Assembly: GCA_022494885.1 (NCBI GenBank)
Contig: JAGVSM010000505.1
Span: forward strand, 1-64,000
From: Micrasema longulum
Taxonomy: Eukaryota > Arthropoda > Insecta > Trichoptera > Brachycentridae
DNA: 64,000 nucleotides
Direction: 5' to 3'
Positions 1 through 11,174 of the stretch are shown here, one piece after another. The notes under the pieces are model-generated. The model made no database searches and had not been told where the DNA came from. It worked only from the letters and a program-made list of their open reading frames with translations. Both the position numbers and the translations under genes were made by a program. Position 1 is the stretch's first letter. Each line of letters starts with the position of its first letter.

Positions 1-127
1 CAATAAAAAGAAATTAATGATTGGAAATTATAAGGAATTTAAGTAAAGAATCTTATTGAGATCTACAAAAAACAAATGCTGTTTGAAAACATTAAAAAAA
101 ACTTTTTTTACACACAAAAAAACAATA

Positions 128-320
128 TCTTTCCATTTTTTGCAAATGCATTCTACTCGATTGCAACCCTAGATCGATGAATAAAACATTTATGCTCCTA
201 ACTTCTATCTTGCATATTCGGTTGAAGATTTTAATATCTACAAACACGCACAGCGCAAAGATCTATATTTTTCTGAAAATTGCACGTAAATCGGTTAAAT
301 TGTTCAGGAGGAGTACGGTG
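128..320 (+). repeat. interspersed repeat, copy 1 (inverted partner at 55675-55860)
   Basis: Shares TGCAACCCT..GATGAATAAA..CATTTATGCTCC, the TTGAAGATTTTA phrase, CAAAGATCTA and CGTAAATCGGT with the reverse complement of 55675-55860. Noncoding; class unknown. The CGTAAATCGGT phrase is a common feature of insect dispersed repeats. Confidence 0.7.
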
Positions 321-512
321 ATATCACACGTACAGAGGAATTATATATTATGATATGTATTTTTATTGATAATCACGTAAAGTACACAAAAAAATAATAA
401 AAAAAAGAATCCTGTAAACATCTGTAAATAGTACAAACGGCACACGGTATAACAACCCAGAAAAACTGGTGCATCTGAACGACCGTGAAAGTTTGAATAA
501 ATATAATTAACA

Positions 513-1445
513 ATAAATCAGATCGGTTCTCGGACCGGTTTTGTTTATTATATACATAAATGATATTGTCGAAACATTAAAATATTCAAAAATAAGACTC
601 TTTGCAGACGATGCCTTAATATATATATATCGGGAGAAAATTATAAAACAATTATGGACAGACTAAATCATGATCTTAATAGTGTATCACTGTGGCTAAA
701 AATTAATAAATTAAAATTAAATGTTAGCAAAACTAAATATATGAATATAGGAAACAAAAGAATAGAAATTACACCATCAATTGTAATAGAAAATGAAAAA
801 CTTAATGAAGTCACTGAAATCAAATATTTAGGTGTAATGTTGGATTCAAAACTTACATTTCACCAAAACGCTAAGATGGTAATAAATAAGATTGCAAAAA
901 CAATATCAATTTTGGGAAGGATCAGAAGATTTATTGATAAGGACTCCTGCAAAACTATTTACAAAGCAATTATTGAACCACACGTTAACTACAGTAGTAG
1001 CATTTTATTTTTATCGAACAAAGAAAACATAGATAAACTAACTGTATTACAAAATAAAGCCTTTAGAATCATTTGAAAAAAAACAGATATACGAGGGTAA
1101 AGTCGATGGTAAATGAAATGAAATTATTAACATAGAAACAAAAAATATTTTACAATACAATGATATTTGTTCATAAAATTATAAACTCTTATAAAAAAAC
1201 AGAATTTTGGAAAAAAAATGATCGGAACCAGCATGAACACGATCGCAATACTAGAGAAAAAAACAAAATTAGACTTCCATTTAGGAAAAAGGCAAAGTCA
1301 CAAAATTCAATTTTATTTAAAGCAATTAAAAAAGTATTACGAAATGGAAAAAAATATTTATGAAGAAAAAAACATATCAAAATTTAAAATAATGGTCAAG
1401 ACATATGTGATAAACAATTTATAAATTAACTATATTTGTAATGTT
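513..1445 (+). mobile_element. LINE remnant, family A: reverse transcriptase C-terminal half
   Basis: 5'-truncated non-LTR retrotransposon. It opens with SVLGPVLFIIYINDI (RT domain) and the catalytic FADDALIYI box, then after a frameshift an open stretch 654-1076 with SKTKYMNIGN and KYLGVMLDSKLTF, the usual downstream thumb region. The end reads KIRLPFRKKAKSQNSILFKA in another frame and is followed by a short AT-rich 3' region. It matches the better preserved copy at 8687-9490. At least two frameshifts and internal stops make it non-functional. Clade probably Jockey/L2/CR1 group; not resolved by eye. Confidence 0.85.
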
Positions 1446-2159
1446 ATTATTAGAACACACATAACAATATGTATGATATGTGTGCTCTACTTTAAGATTT
1501 AAATAAAAAAATTTAAAAAAATTAAATGCTGTTCTGTATTGAAAGTAAACATTATCAAACCAGCTAAGGACAGGTCACGAAATCTGTAAAAAATAAATTA
1601 TAATAATAATTAAAAATTGGTACTTACAGAGATTGTGAGAGATATCGGGAAAGGGCCAACTTAGATATCTTGCTATTTTTTATTCCTTCGAACATTTTGG
1701 TCACTTTTTAATAAATCACAATATTTATTTTATATTAAACTCTTTTTAATTTAATTCGTTGATGAGTTAACAAACATTTAATGAATAATTTTATCACAGA
1801 GTCCTTCGTTTAAGTGGTTATTTGAATTTGTTCCTTGTCTCAGTCAGGTTTTTTATATCACATTATATTTTAAATAATTAATAACTTTTGACAATTTTAT
1901 TTTATGTTATCTGAAAAAAAAAACCGGTGGATTTGTAAATAATTAAAATATTGGGTGCCGGTTTACACGATGTATTTTTCAATCACTTAGTTTCACTTCA
2001 CGAGAAAATATTGGAAATTAACTCTTGTCTGGTTTTGGTGTAACACGAGTCTGCGTAGGATACAAGACTTGATATATTTATTATTTATTGAAATAATTCA
2101 GTTGTATTTTTTTAAATCTTCAAATGGACGTTTTCACACCGGATTTAAAAAGTAAAATT
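1446..2159. other. no gene recognised
   Basis: AT-rich intron sequence with homopolymer runs; only short stop-ridden frames on either strand. Confidence 0.6.
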
Positions 2160-2410
2160 GTATAAATATGCTGGATTTTGATATGTTTTTGAATATTTCT
2201 TCTGTGCCTGATACTGAGCCAGTGTAGTTGCATGCGATACTTGGTTATGTGGTCAAATTTGCAAAGATCAAAGATATAACGAATACAAATATTCTGTAAT
2301 CGTTCTAACTTATCAAGTAATTCAGAGTTAGCATCTGGATAACATACATCCGCATAGTCAAGGAGTGGAAGAAGTAAGCTCTGGACTAATGTTTGCTTAA
2401 CATTAATTGG
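2160..2410 (-). mobile_element. LINE remnant, RT C-terminal region
   Basis: The minus-strand translation is open and clearly LINE-like: VKQTLVQSLLLPLLDYADVC, then SELLDKLERLQNICIRYIFD, then KFDHITKYRMQLHW, continuing after a frameshift as LSIRHRRNIQ. These are the post-RT residues of a non-LTR element. The open frame lacks an ATG, so it is easy to miss. It stops abruptly where the repeat at 2410 begins. Confidence 0.8.
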
Positions 2411-2745
2411 TAAGAAATTCTGGTTTAAGTGGCCACTTTACACACTGTGTAACATACACCATTCTGCCCATGTTTAAACTTCTGTCTCACATAAAAATTA
2501 ACACATATTGTTGATGTTTGTGAAGTTAGAGAGCTGAAACCTTTATTGATGCGGGTGAGATTCTTCTGATTTAATTATTTTATTATACCTGAATACTTGA
2601 CAACGCCAGATTAAAAAAAAAAAATATTTTTAGTTCTTATTGGAACAGGGGCACTAAACATATTTTACATCTCTGTTGAAGTTAAATATTAACAGCTTCC
2701 CAGGGAGTTGAATCCAGTTCTTGCTTTTAAAAATTAAGACAACCT
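2410..2745 (+). repeat. MITE-like repeat W, uninterrupted copy
   Basis: Contains GGTTTAAGTGGCCACTTTAC, the GTGAAGTTAGAGAGCTGAAA/CCTTTATTGATGCGG junction and a degenerate end GGGAGTTGAATCCAGTTCTTG. It aligns through 4262-4640, but that copy carries a SINE exactly between GCTGAAA and CCTTTATTG, so this one is the empty site. Confidence 0.75.
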
Positions 2746-2799
2746 TTAAACATTCTTTATTATATTTAGATTGCACCGAACAAGAAAAAAAAAATAGAG

Positions 2800-3330
2800 G
2801 CCCAAAAGGGATTTTTTTAAATATTTTTTTTTTGTTTTTTTACATTAGACATAATCATAAAACAGAGTATTAAAAAAATAAAGCATAATTACATACCAAT
2901 GAAATAAATATTAATAGAAAAATAGTAAACAAAAAATCCCACAAAGGCATGGCTTGTTCGTGGGTATACAAGAAAAAGTTAACGAATTTTTGCTCCTATA
3001 ATAAAAAGGGACAGTCATAATATTTTTGTGTAACATAAGAAAGAAAAAATAGAATATTTTGTAAAAGATAATATGGTATTTTTTTATATAGTAATTAAAA
3101 AAGGAAATAAAAAATATTTAAACAAAACACAAAAATATTCCTTATTATTAAAGGGCAACAAAATAAATCATAGAAAAAAAGAGTTCATATCTTTAGTTTA
3201 AATCCAGCAGAGCGCATGTTTTTTAAAAGAAGGAAAAATTTGAAAGTTTAGAATTAATGAAATATTATCAGAAAAAAAAGAATAAAAAATTTTGGCTCCT
3301 ATAAAATATGCAAGTCTCTGTGCGAGCCTC
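2800..3330 (+). repeat. ~0.5-kb repeat, copy 1 (inverted partner at 9985-10455)
   Basis: Aligns almost end to end with the reverse complement of 9985-10455, including CACAAAGGCATGGC, TCGTGGGTATACAAG, TTTTTGCTCCTATAATAAAA, ATTCCTTATTATTAAAGGGC and AAAATATGCAAGTCTCTGT. AT-rich, no conserved reading frame. Class unknown. Confidence 0.85.
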
Positions 3331-4020
3331 GAGCCTAGGAGCCCGAGATCCTTATCTATTGGAACCTGAAGGGCCAATCAATTAAGGTTCAGGGTTGATT
3401 AAACGAGGCCCGTAGGGCCTATTACTTAAAACCCGAAGGGCCGAATTCCTATTATGTAAGAGTCCGCGCTAGCCGATTATTTTTGTCAAATGCGCTTTGT
3501 TTATAAACGTTTTTGTAATCTGTAGAAGAAAAGCCCCCATTAAACGCAGAAGTAATACGAAATATGAACCTTTTGATGATACTAAATAGTGTTTCCCTTA
3601 GAAATATAACTCTTCTGTGTATTTTGCTAAGAGAAAATACATTACTTTTCCTTTCCTTCATTGTTCTTTCATTTCAGCTTCATTAATTTACTTTTACGTC
3701 GCCAAATGTTCTGATTATTAAGGGTCAACATAAATACTCCATTTGGTAAACGCTTTTTTAACCCCTTCGCAACCAGACAGCGTTTCTAAATTATTCTAAA
3801 AAGAAAAAAAGAAATGTCTTTGAAAAAATTGTGAAGAAAGGTTCTCTTTTGTGTAATTTCTTCTTGTAAGCCTTTAGTAATTTCCTCCTTGAAATTACGC
3901 CCTAACTCCTCTCTTTGTGTGTCAAAAACACCTGCGCCATACAGTGCTGTGTAGTCATTACACATGCAAAAATTGACAAATCTTTTATCTGATAAATAGA
4001 ATACTCATAAGCAATTGCTC
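3331..4020. other. no gene recognised; three GAAGGGCC-type motifs
   Basis: 3361-3445 carries three spaced motifs (CCTGAAGGGCC, GCCCGTAGGGCC, ACCCGAAGGGCC) in a locally GC-richer patch. The minus-strand open frame at 3452-3661 has no recognisable family features. Confidence 0.5.
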
Positions 4021-4023
4021 TTA

Positions 4024-4275
4024 TCATTTAAGTTGTAAATATTTTGAATCTAATTGGTAAAAACATGAAAACAAAATCAGCTCATGCTCACAACGCAAAT
4101 GATAGAGCCACCAGTCCTTAACTCCTTCCTTGAAAATACTTTTTGTCCTGGAGAGCTTAATAAGTTCTTCCAAAATATTGAACACTCTCGGTGCGATAAA
4201 TGAGAGATGTCTCTGATTAAAAGTCGTACAGGTTTTGGGTATGACATAATTCGTGTTCTGGGAAAACTTCATTGG
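4024..4275 (-). mobile_element. LINE remnant, extreme C-terminus
   Basis: The minus-strand frame includes FNQRHLSFIAPRVFNILEEL and KSIFKEGVKDWW, the pattern of a non-LTR retrotransposon ORF2 C-terminus. The same motif, RRHFSSIVPRVFNVL, recurs on the plus strand near 10795. Truncated on both sides. Confidence 0.65.
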
Positions 4276-4640
4276 CTGGTGGCCACTTTACACACTTAAT
4301 AACATTCACCATTTTGCCTATGTTGACGTTTGTGAAGTTAAAGAACTGAAAGAAGAAGAAGTTTGTTCGGTTTGTGGTCATGTGGCTAGTGTCTCGGACT
4401 CACGGACCAAAGTTCCGTGGTTCAAATCCCACTTTACCCCAACTTGATTCCATTTTCTAATAGTGAGTTATTTACAACTCGATGAAAATGGCCCTAAAAA
4501 TTAAATATTTGGGAAAATCATAAGAACGTAAATATTTATATATATTAAAAAAAAAACCTTTATTGTTGCGGTTGAGATTCATGTGATTGAATTATTTCAC
4601 CCCCATACTAGGCAACGCCTGAAAATATTTTTCAATTGTT
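4262..4640 (+). repeat. repeat W copy interrupted by a SINE
   Basis: The flanks match 2410-2620: GGTGGCCACTTTACACAC and GTGAAGTTAAAGAACTGAAA on the left, CCTTTATTGTTGCGG and AGGCAACGCC on the right. The 206-bp SINE at 4351-4556 separates them. Confidence 0.8.
4351..4556 (+). mobile_element. tRNA-derived SINE S1, nested in repeat W
   Basis: The tRNA-like head holds an A-box-like TGGCTAGTG and a perfect B box GGTTCAAATCC (around 4421). The body has TAGTGAGTTATTTACAACTCG and the 3' end is poly(A). Other copies: 18693-18893 (-), 13241-13357 (-), 41987-42085 (+, 3' half). It would be transcribed by RNA polymerase III if active and mobilised by a LINE; whether any copy is active is unknown. Confidence 0.8.
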
Positions 4641-4670
4641 TTACTTCTTCTTAGACCAGGTGGTTTCATC

Positions 4671-5053
4671 AACAATGTTTTGAGTTTGTCAAAATTTTTG
4701 TAGACAGGGACTGGATTCAACCCCCTAAGGAGCTATTGATATTCACATATTACAACATTTTACAAAAAGGAATAAAGAAGTCTAGGCATCCACAGGGCTA
4801 ATGACCTGTCATTAGCTGGTTTAAGTTGCCATTTTACAAACTGAATAACATTCACCATTTTGTCTAAATTTGAAGAATTGCATTCCTTCGACTTTTCTAT
4901 CTATTTCATCTTTTTTTCGTCATTTCTATAGCTTCTATATTCCCTTTTGTAAAATGTTCTTCATGTCTGTTATAATATGTTAATATTAACAGCTCCCTAG
5001 GAATTAAATCCAGTCCATGTCTACAAAAATTTGGACAAACTCAAAACATTGTT
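4671..5053. mobile_element. TIR element (MITE), repeat W short form
   Basis: The terminal inverted repeats are about 75 bp. Left: AACAATGTTTTGAGTTTGTC then TTTTTGTAGACAGGGACTGG. Right: CCAGTCCATGTCTACAAAAA then GACAAACTCAAAACATTGTT. The interior carries the TTAGCTGGTTTAAGTTGCC phrase. Non-coding; non-autonomous DNA transposon of unknown superfamily. Single ends recur at 15330-15370 and 21765-21815. Confidence 0.8.
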
Positions 5054-5740
5054 AGAAAAAGTGTCAAAAGTTTTTTTTGTTTCGACACGTTTTGCTTTTT
5101 TCAAAAATAGTGTCATATTTTTTGTACACCGTTCATCCGAAAACGGCAGGTAAAACTAGACGCATTTAGGGGTTTTAAGAGGTCTACAACAATTGATCAA
5201 AAACTAAAAATGATTGAGACACGTCCATTGTAAATATCTTTTGTACGTAAAAAAACATTGCTCTGATTCCAGAATCCAGGGAGAAGATACCGGAATATGT
5301 TCGTAAGAAGAAAAGTCAGACAGCGCTTCCTTTTAAGGGCTCATCTGTTGGAAATCGTTAATCAAATTACGCGTCTCCGTCAAGAAGTATTGACAGATGA
5401 GGTCAAATTACATCTCGGTTTAATTCATCTATCTCGAATCTAACTTTCCAGCTTTCAATTTATAATTTATTAGGCCATTAGGTTCGCAAAATGAGATGCA
5501 TAAATCACAAAGATTTTCGAATCATTAATAAATTCGTACAGAATCATAAAAGCTGAGTCATTGTGTTTTTCTTCCTCAGAAAATACCGCGAAAAACAAAA
5601 TTATTGGTTTTGTTTAATGCGCCGGAAGTTCATACTTACGTTTCTGTTAAGTACTTAATTTACATTTTTTATTCTAGCAACTCACGAAGGCTAAATACCC
5701 CGATCCTAACCTACGTCTTTCTTAATTTAGAAACAGTTTT
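5054..5740. repeat. intergenic-type AT-rich DNA with a short dispersed repeat
   Basis: 5225-5330 shares AATATCTT..GTACGTAAAAAA..AATCCAGGGAGAA..CCGGAATATGTTCGTA with 50705-50800. The rest shows nothing recognisable. Confidence 0.5.
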
Positions 5741-6022
5741 TGTCCAACCGTCCCATAACCTTGGAATGCCTACGGGCGCTAAGGGAAGCTGATGAATCGG
5801 CGAGCATTATAACGAGCATAAGTCATGAGCCAGGAAGCAGAGCGTAATGCTCTGGCAAAAACTTCTTTAAATAACATGATAGATTGTCCTAAGATTCTAT
5901 CACTTATTAATTTGAGAGTCCCAGTAACGCAGACCAGAAACCAATATCTATTTAAAATTTCTAAATGTTCCACTAGATCTTTTCAAAATTCCTGCAATAC
6001 ATGTAATCAGAAATTAAATTGA
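5740..6022 (+). mobile_element. LINE remnant, Jockey-like C-terminus
   Basis: The 5825-6022 frame gives NNMIDCPKILSLINLRVP then TRNQYLFKISKCSTR, matching the typical 'IDCP-LL--I-F-VP-R-TR' pattern of Jockey-like ORF2 ends. Upstream frames are shifted. Confidence 0.7.
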
Positions 6023-6900
6023 ATTGTTATTAATAACATATCTTTAACTTCCTTTAAAAATTAAATTTTCAGAAAAAAATAAAATTTATGATGTTGCGCC
6101 TTGAATCCGCAGCCTATATTATGCAGGTTATGTGCAGTTCTGTATGTAGGCACATTATAAATGTATACTGTACGGTCAACTATAGTTGTATTATATATTA
6201 TAATGGGCAACTCTGTGAGCAATATTCAAAAGAAGATATATTTTTAATAATATGTATTATGTACTCGCGCTCAGCCACCGTACGAGCTGGGCGTGAAATC
6301 TAGTTCCTCTCCAACCGTAGCTTATAATCGTATAATAAATTTAAAAATAAGTTGTTATATGTTAGAAAACAATGAGTCAATGTTTATAAGTCGTTAGTGT
6401 GTAGTAGTGTAATCATGTTTTAGACAAACAGTGGAAAAAAGAAGACTATTTATTTAATAGCATTGTTTTATACTTTATTCTTAACAAAATATGTGACAAA
6501 TAGTGAACTATGGAAACTTTCAAAAAATAGTGCGCCTGTAACCTTTAAATCATAAAATTTTACGTGAATCATTAAAACCGTTTAAGAATGCATCAGCTTT
6601 TGACGCGAAAATACCTAAATTTTTCTATTTGGAACACTACACCCATAGTTAATAAATTACAACAGTGCTACTAAAAGTGAACTGACATTTATTGATAAAT
6701 ACATAATATTTCAAATATCTGCCTTCTTATAACATACAGAATGATAAATCAAACCGCTCATACACGCGTTTGTGTAATATTCATGTAAAAAAGTGAATTG
6801 AACAGGAATGTTGCGTCTCATAAAATGAAATAATACGGACCAAAATGGACACCAAGTCGTTGGAACAATAGGCATAATCCCCCAGTCTACACACGTGCGT
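6023..6900. other. no gene recognised
   Basis: AT-rich; short open frames without family signature. Confidence 0.5.
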
Positions 6901-7117
6901 TTCCAGAATTCTCCAGCAGCCAGTGGACCACATGGTGACAGTATCTACCTACTGTCTACTAAAGATTCTCTTCGGACATCTATCTCCCTTTGTTAACCAT
7001 GGAGTTGATACAGTGCTTTATTTATTTCATTTTTTATTGCTTACTTCTTGGCATGAACACTTGACAAACTTACTACTATGCTCTATTTTTTGTAAATTTA
7101 TTGATACTCGTATCATT

Positions 7118-7512
7118 CTAGAGTTGCTAGAATTCCACTCGTCCATGCGCTTTGTAGCTGCACGATAATTGGTTATCTAGCTTTCATATATCAACTTTAA
7201 AATACCTAAATTTTGTAAATGGGGTCTAGAATTCCAATTGCCTATGCGCTTAGTAGCTGCAAGACGTGTTGTAATCTTATTCTTTTTTATATTCATATTA
7301 TTATTTTTTTTTAGTATCATTAATACACTAATTTTTTTTTTTTTTGTGTGTGTAAATGGGGGCTAAATTTCTAACTATCTATGCGCTCTGTAGCTGCAAG
7401 ACGTCCTGTAATCCAGCTCCTATCTGTTACAATTTTTTAATGATCTTAATTGAAAACGAGGAACTAGAATCCCAACCGTCCATGCGCTCTGTAGCTGCAA
7501 GACGTACTGGGA
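7118..7512 (+). repeat. four degenerate spaced units
   Basis: The phrase CTAGAATTCCA..CCATGCGCTCTGTAGCTGCAAGACG occurs four times; its ATGCGC core starts at about 7145, 7244, 7381 and 7482 (spacings 99, 137 and 101). It sits immediately before a LINE 3' end. Confidence 0.75.
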
Positions 7513-7539
7513 TATTTATTAATTGTACGGCGCCCTTGA

Positions 7540-8097
7540 GGTGATTTTCACAAAAATGGCGCTATATAAATTATCCAACTATATATATGTACTACAAGTA
7601 GCACGGATGATTGGCCTCGAGAGGGGAGACTACACTTACGGAGAAATGGAGTCAATGTTCAAAATCTCACGTCTACAAAAACGTAGAAATGACATTGACT
7701 CCGTATTCATGTTTAATTTACTGAATGGCTTAATTGATGTACAATCGTTAATATAACAAGTGGCATTCAATATTCCAATCCGCCCGTTGCAAAATAATAA
7801 TGTGCTGTTCCTCGATCAACACAGCACAAACTATGGCTTGCATGCACCAATGTCCCGATTGTGTCATATTGTAAACTCGAGACAAGATCTGGACTTTTTT
7901 GGTGTAAGTCTTTATAGATTTAAAAAATCAATGAGATAGACCGGATCTTGCCTTGAGGTAGTAATTTTATTTTGTCCTAGCTTTAATTTTATTTTGTTGT
8001 ATTTTATTTTATTAGCGCCTGTATTTATTCAAAAAAAATGTATTTACCATCGTTAGAATGGACTGCATAAGTCCGTCAAATAAATAAATAAATTCAC
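7540..8097 (+). mobile_element. LINE remnant, Jockey-like 3' end
   Basis: Frame 7523-7756 gives ISRLQKRRNDIDSVFMFNLL and LNGLIDVQSLI. After a frameshift it continues TNYGLHAPMSRLCHIVN and RQDLDFFGVSLYRFKKSM, the standard C-terminus of this group, and ends in AATAAATAAATAAAT at 8081-8095. The DLDFFG stretch recurs in the inverted repeat at 20653-20790. Confidence 0.8.
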
Positions 8098-8283
8098 ATT
8101 TTTAATAATATTATAAGTTTTGTATGATAAATAATTTTATGTTATGTTTAATTTTTATGTGACAACATTTACAATAACAGTATTACATGGAAGCCTCTAA
8201 TTGGACTTTATGATATGTATTTATAATATGATTGTATCTTATACATTTATAAATGTCTGTTGGCTTTCCAAACCATGCAAAAG

Positions 8284-8650
8284 AAACTGATAAAAGGGTA
8301 CTCGTAAAGATTTAAGCGCAGCTAAAATTTAGTGAGGGTTATCACTAGAGCCCTTAGGGGGCACTGCAGATTGAAAAAACATCTTGCTAGAATGAACCTT
8401 TCTAAAACTTCAAGATGCAGGTTCTGCGGTGCAGATGTGGAAACACCTATACACATTATATGTGTATGTGATGCTTTACATCATAAAAGAGGCCTCATCC
8501 TCAAGGTACAACCGGTTAAGCCTGAGGATGTTAAAGAGCTCGCCCCAACCTAATAGCCGTTTACTTTATGGAGCTGAGCTTAGAGGGGGAGATGCAGCAA
8601 AATGTAAACTCTTGCCTTCCACTCAGTAGCCAGGCTCTTTAATGACCTAA
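8284..8650 (+). mobile_element. LINE remnant with C-terminal zinc knuckle
   Basis: Reads LRGHCRLKKHLARMNLSKTS, then CRFCGADVETPIHIICVC and DALHHKRGLIL: the CxxC..H..C knuckle after the RNase H domain of R1/I/Jockey-type LINEs. It directly precedes another, unrelated LINE. Confidence 0.75.
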
Positions 8651-8686
8651 GCTTGGAGGCCGAGAGTTATTTACAGGGACCCATCA

Positions 8687-9490
8687 CAATGTTAGTAAAA
8701 CAAAATATATGGAAATAGGTAATAAAGCACATGGCATAACAATGAATGTAAATATTGATGGTAAAATTATTGAAAGGGTTGATGAAATGAAATACTTAGG
8801 AATTATTCTTGACTCCAGATTAAATTTAACATCACACTTTGAATATATACATAAGAAAATTTCAAAAAAGATTTTCTTCCTAGGAAGAATTCGAAAAAAA
8901 ATAAATAAAAAGAGTGCAGAACTTTTATACAAAACAATGATTGCCCCTCATTGGGACTATTGCTCTACTATATTATATTTAGCTAACGAGGGAGACATAA
9001 ACAAGTTTGAAATACTACAAAATAGAGCAATGAGAATTATACTGAAAAAAAGCAAATATAATAGTGTTGAAAAAATGAGAAAACAATTGAACTGGATAGG
9101 AATAAAGAAAAGACTATTGTATAATGTATTTGTATTTATATATAAAGTGTTTAATAATCTCATGCCAAAGTATTTTATAAGTGAAATTATATTAAATAGA
9201 AATGTACATAAATATAGGACAAGAAATAGAAATAGGATAAGACTACCACTTAAGAAAAAAACAAAATCACAAAATAGCTTAATGTATAAAGGGTTAAAAC
9301 TGTATGATGAGATGCCTGAAAGTATGAAGAATGAAAGAAAACTTACGGATTTAAAAAACAAATGTTATGTTTATTGTAATAATGTAGTTATGTAAGAAAT
9401 ATTTAAAAAGTATTTGTTATAATTGTAAATATATTAGTTAATATACAATGTAATATTAACTAACTTAAGAAAATAAATAAATAAATAAAT
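8687..9490 (+). mobile_element. LINE remnant, family A, best-preserved 3' copy
   Basis: A 5'-truncated non-LTR retrotransposon joined directly to the fragment before it. It begins NVSKTKYMEIGNKAHGI; the uninterrupted 228-codon frame (8709-9395) carries KYLGIILDSRLN, FFLGRIRKKINKKS, ALQN-type LQNRAMRIILKKSKYNSVEK, RNRIRLPLKKKTKSQNSLMY and a proper stop. The 3' tail is an AAATA repeat at 9470-9490. The RT catalytic box is missing through 5' truncation, so it cannot encode activity, but the frame is intact and suggests a relatively recent copy. Confidence 0.88.
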
Positions 9491-9499
9491 AGATCTTTA

Positions 9500-9770
9500 C
9501 AGGTATAAGTGACGCCAAGAGCTTGTATAACACCAAACCTTACCTCAAGGAATAAAAAAACCAGTCCTGTGAACAAGTTTCATGTCATCAAACGTCAGTT
9601 TGATATGTTCTTATCAAAGAATCATCTTCATAGTTTTGTATACAATGATGAAAAAATTAGTACATGTAACATAATCATACTGGGAGTAATCATTGACTGT
9701 CAACTTAAACGGAGCAATCATTATGAAATAATTGTAAATAAACTGATATATTTGTGCCCAGCTTAATACT
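9500..9770 (+). mobile_element. decayed LINE fragment
   Basis: The frame at 9509-9766 has IILGVIIDCQLKRSNHYEII, reminiscent of the YLGV-LDSKL-W--HI motif downstream of the RT domain. Weakly supported. Confidence 0.45.
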
Positions 9771-9984
9771 GTTAAAATAGTAAATTATGCATTTGTACAG
9801 TCGCCGCTTTTCAAAATAATACTTGACAAAAATCGCACTTTTCCCCCTTTCCAATAGTTGCAAAAAGCTAAACTTTTAGACATAAGAAAAATATATTGTT
9901 TTTAATGTTTAAGAAACAAAATAATTTACAAGTAGTTCAAATAAACCAATTTAAAGAAGGAATCGTGTGTTAGAAACACCACAT

Positions 9985-10455
9985 TGCAAAAAGAAACTCG
10001 AACAGAGACATGCATATTTTATAGGCCAAAAAAATTTTAATTCTTTTTTTACTGAAAACATTTCATTGATTCCAAACATTCCAAATTTTCCTTCTTTTAA
10101 AAAACGCGGACTATCCTGCATTAAAACTCTTTTTTTCTATGAAATGTTTTGTTGCCCTTTAATAATAAGGAATATTTTTATATTTTTTATTTCCTTTTAA
10201 TAGCTATAAAAAAATACCATCTTATCTTATACGGAATATTTCATTTTCTCTTTCTTATGTTTTACAAAAATATTAAAACTGTATTTTTATTATAGGAGCA
10301 AAAATTCATTTACATTTCCTTGTATACCCACGAACAGGCCATGCCTTTGTGGGTTTTTTTTATACTTATTTTACTATTAATATGTATTTCATTGCAATGT
10401 TATTATGTTTTATTTTTAAATACTCTGTTTTACCTCTTATGTATAATGTAAAAAA
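9985..10455 (-). repeat. ~0.5-kb repeat, copy 2 (inverted partner at 2800-3330)
   Basis: Reverse complement of 2800-3330 with small indels. The plus-strand frame at 9967-10200 within it is not conserved as a protein in the other copy. Confidence 0.85.
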
Positions 10456-10499
10456 AATAAAAAATAAGTAAAAATAAATTAAAAAATAATACATCTTTA

Positions 10500-10960
10500 A
10501 TTGTCAAATCAAAATAGCATAATTGGCTGGGAAGGTTGCTGGACATTTATCATCAACCTCCTAATCAAGACGCAAAATCTCATTCATAGAGTGATGTTTC
10601 GGTGCCCAACGACATACCCATCTGACTTTTTATTTCAATTATTACATAAATTTTATATCCGTCTAATCTATATCAAGGCAGCGTTGTCAAACTTCTGGCC
10701 AGGCGACTACAGAAAAAGCTCCCAATAGAATTGCTGTACGAGATTTTCGCGTAATCTGAATGACTTCATACCGAGAGCCCGTACGACGCGACGTTTGCTC
10801 GGAGACACTTTTCGTCAATCGTTCCAAGAGTGTTCAACGTCTTGGATGATCATTTAAGTTCTCCAAAATAATTTCCATGTTTAGAACGAACATTCATAGC
10901 TTGATTTTGTCGAGGGGAAGAGACCACTGTATAAGATTGACGCGGGAATAAATTTATAGT
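10500..10960 (+). mobile_element. decayed LINE fragment
   Basis: Frameshifted coding traces: AARRLQKKLPIELLYEI-like residues near 10680-10735 and FARRHFSSIVPRVFNVLDDH near 10790-10850, the same C-terminal motif as at 4024-4275. Confidence 0.6.
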
Positions 10961-11174
10961 ATTGAGGCTATTTTAATTATTACGCTCAAACGTATTTTTG
11001 TTAATATCAATTCCTAATCATTAAGTTCAATATATAAAGAAATTAAAAAATACGTCAATTTTTTAATATTTTGTACAAAATTAAATATTCTACTATATAA
11101 ACGTAATTAAATTATTATTGATTTATAATAATCATAGTTTACTAACAAAAATAACAATTACTTTATCTACTACA

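Noticed and set aside
4380..4450. tRNA gene
   Set aside because: A and B boxes are present but the tRNA-like part cannot fold with a full acceptor stem, continues into a SINE body and ends in poly(A); the same holds for 17750, 18830, 23830, 34410, 53410 and 55200.
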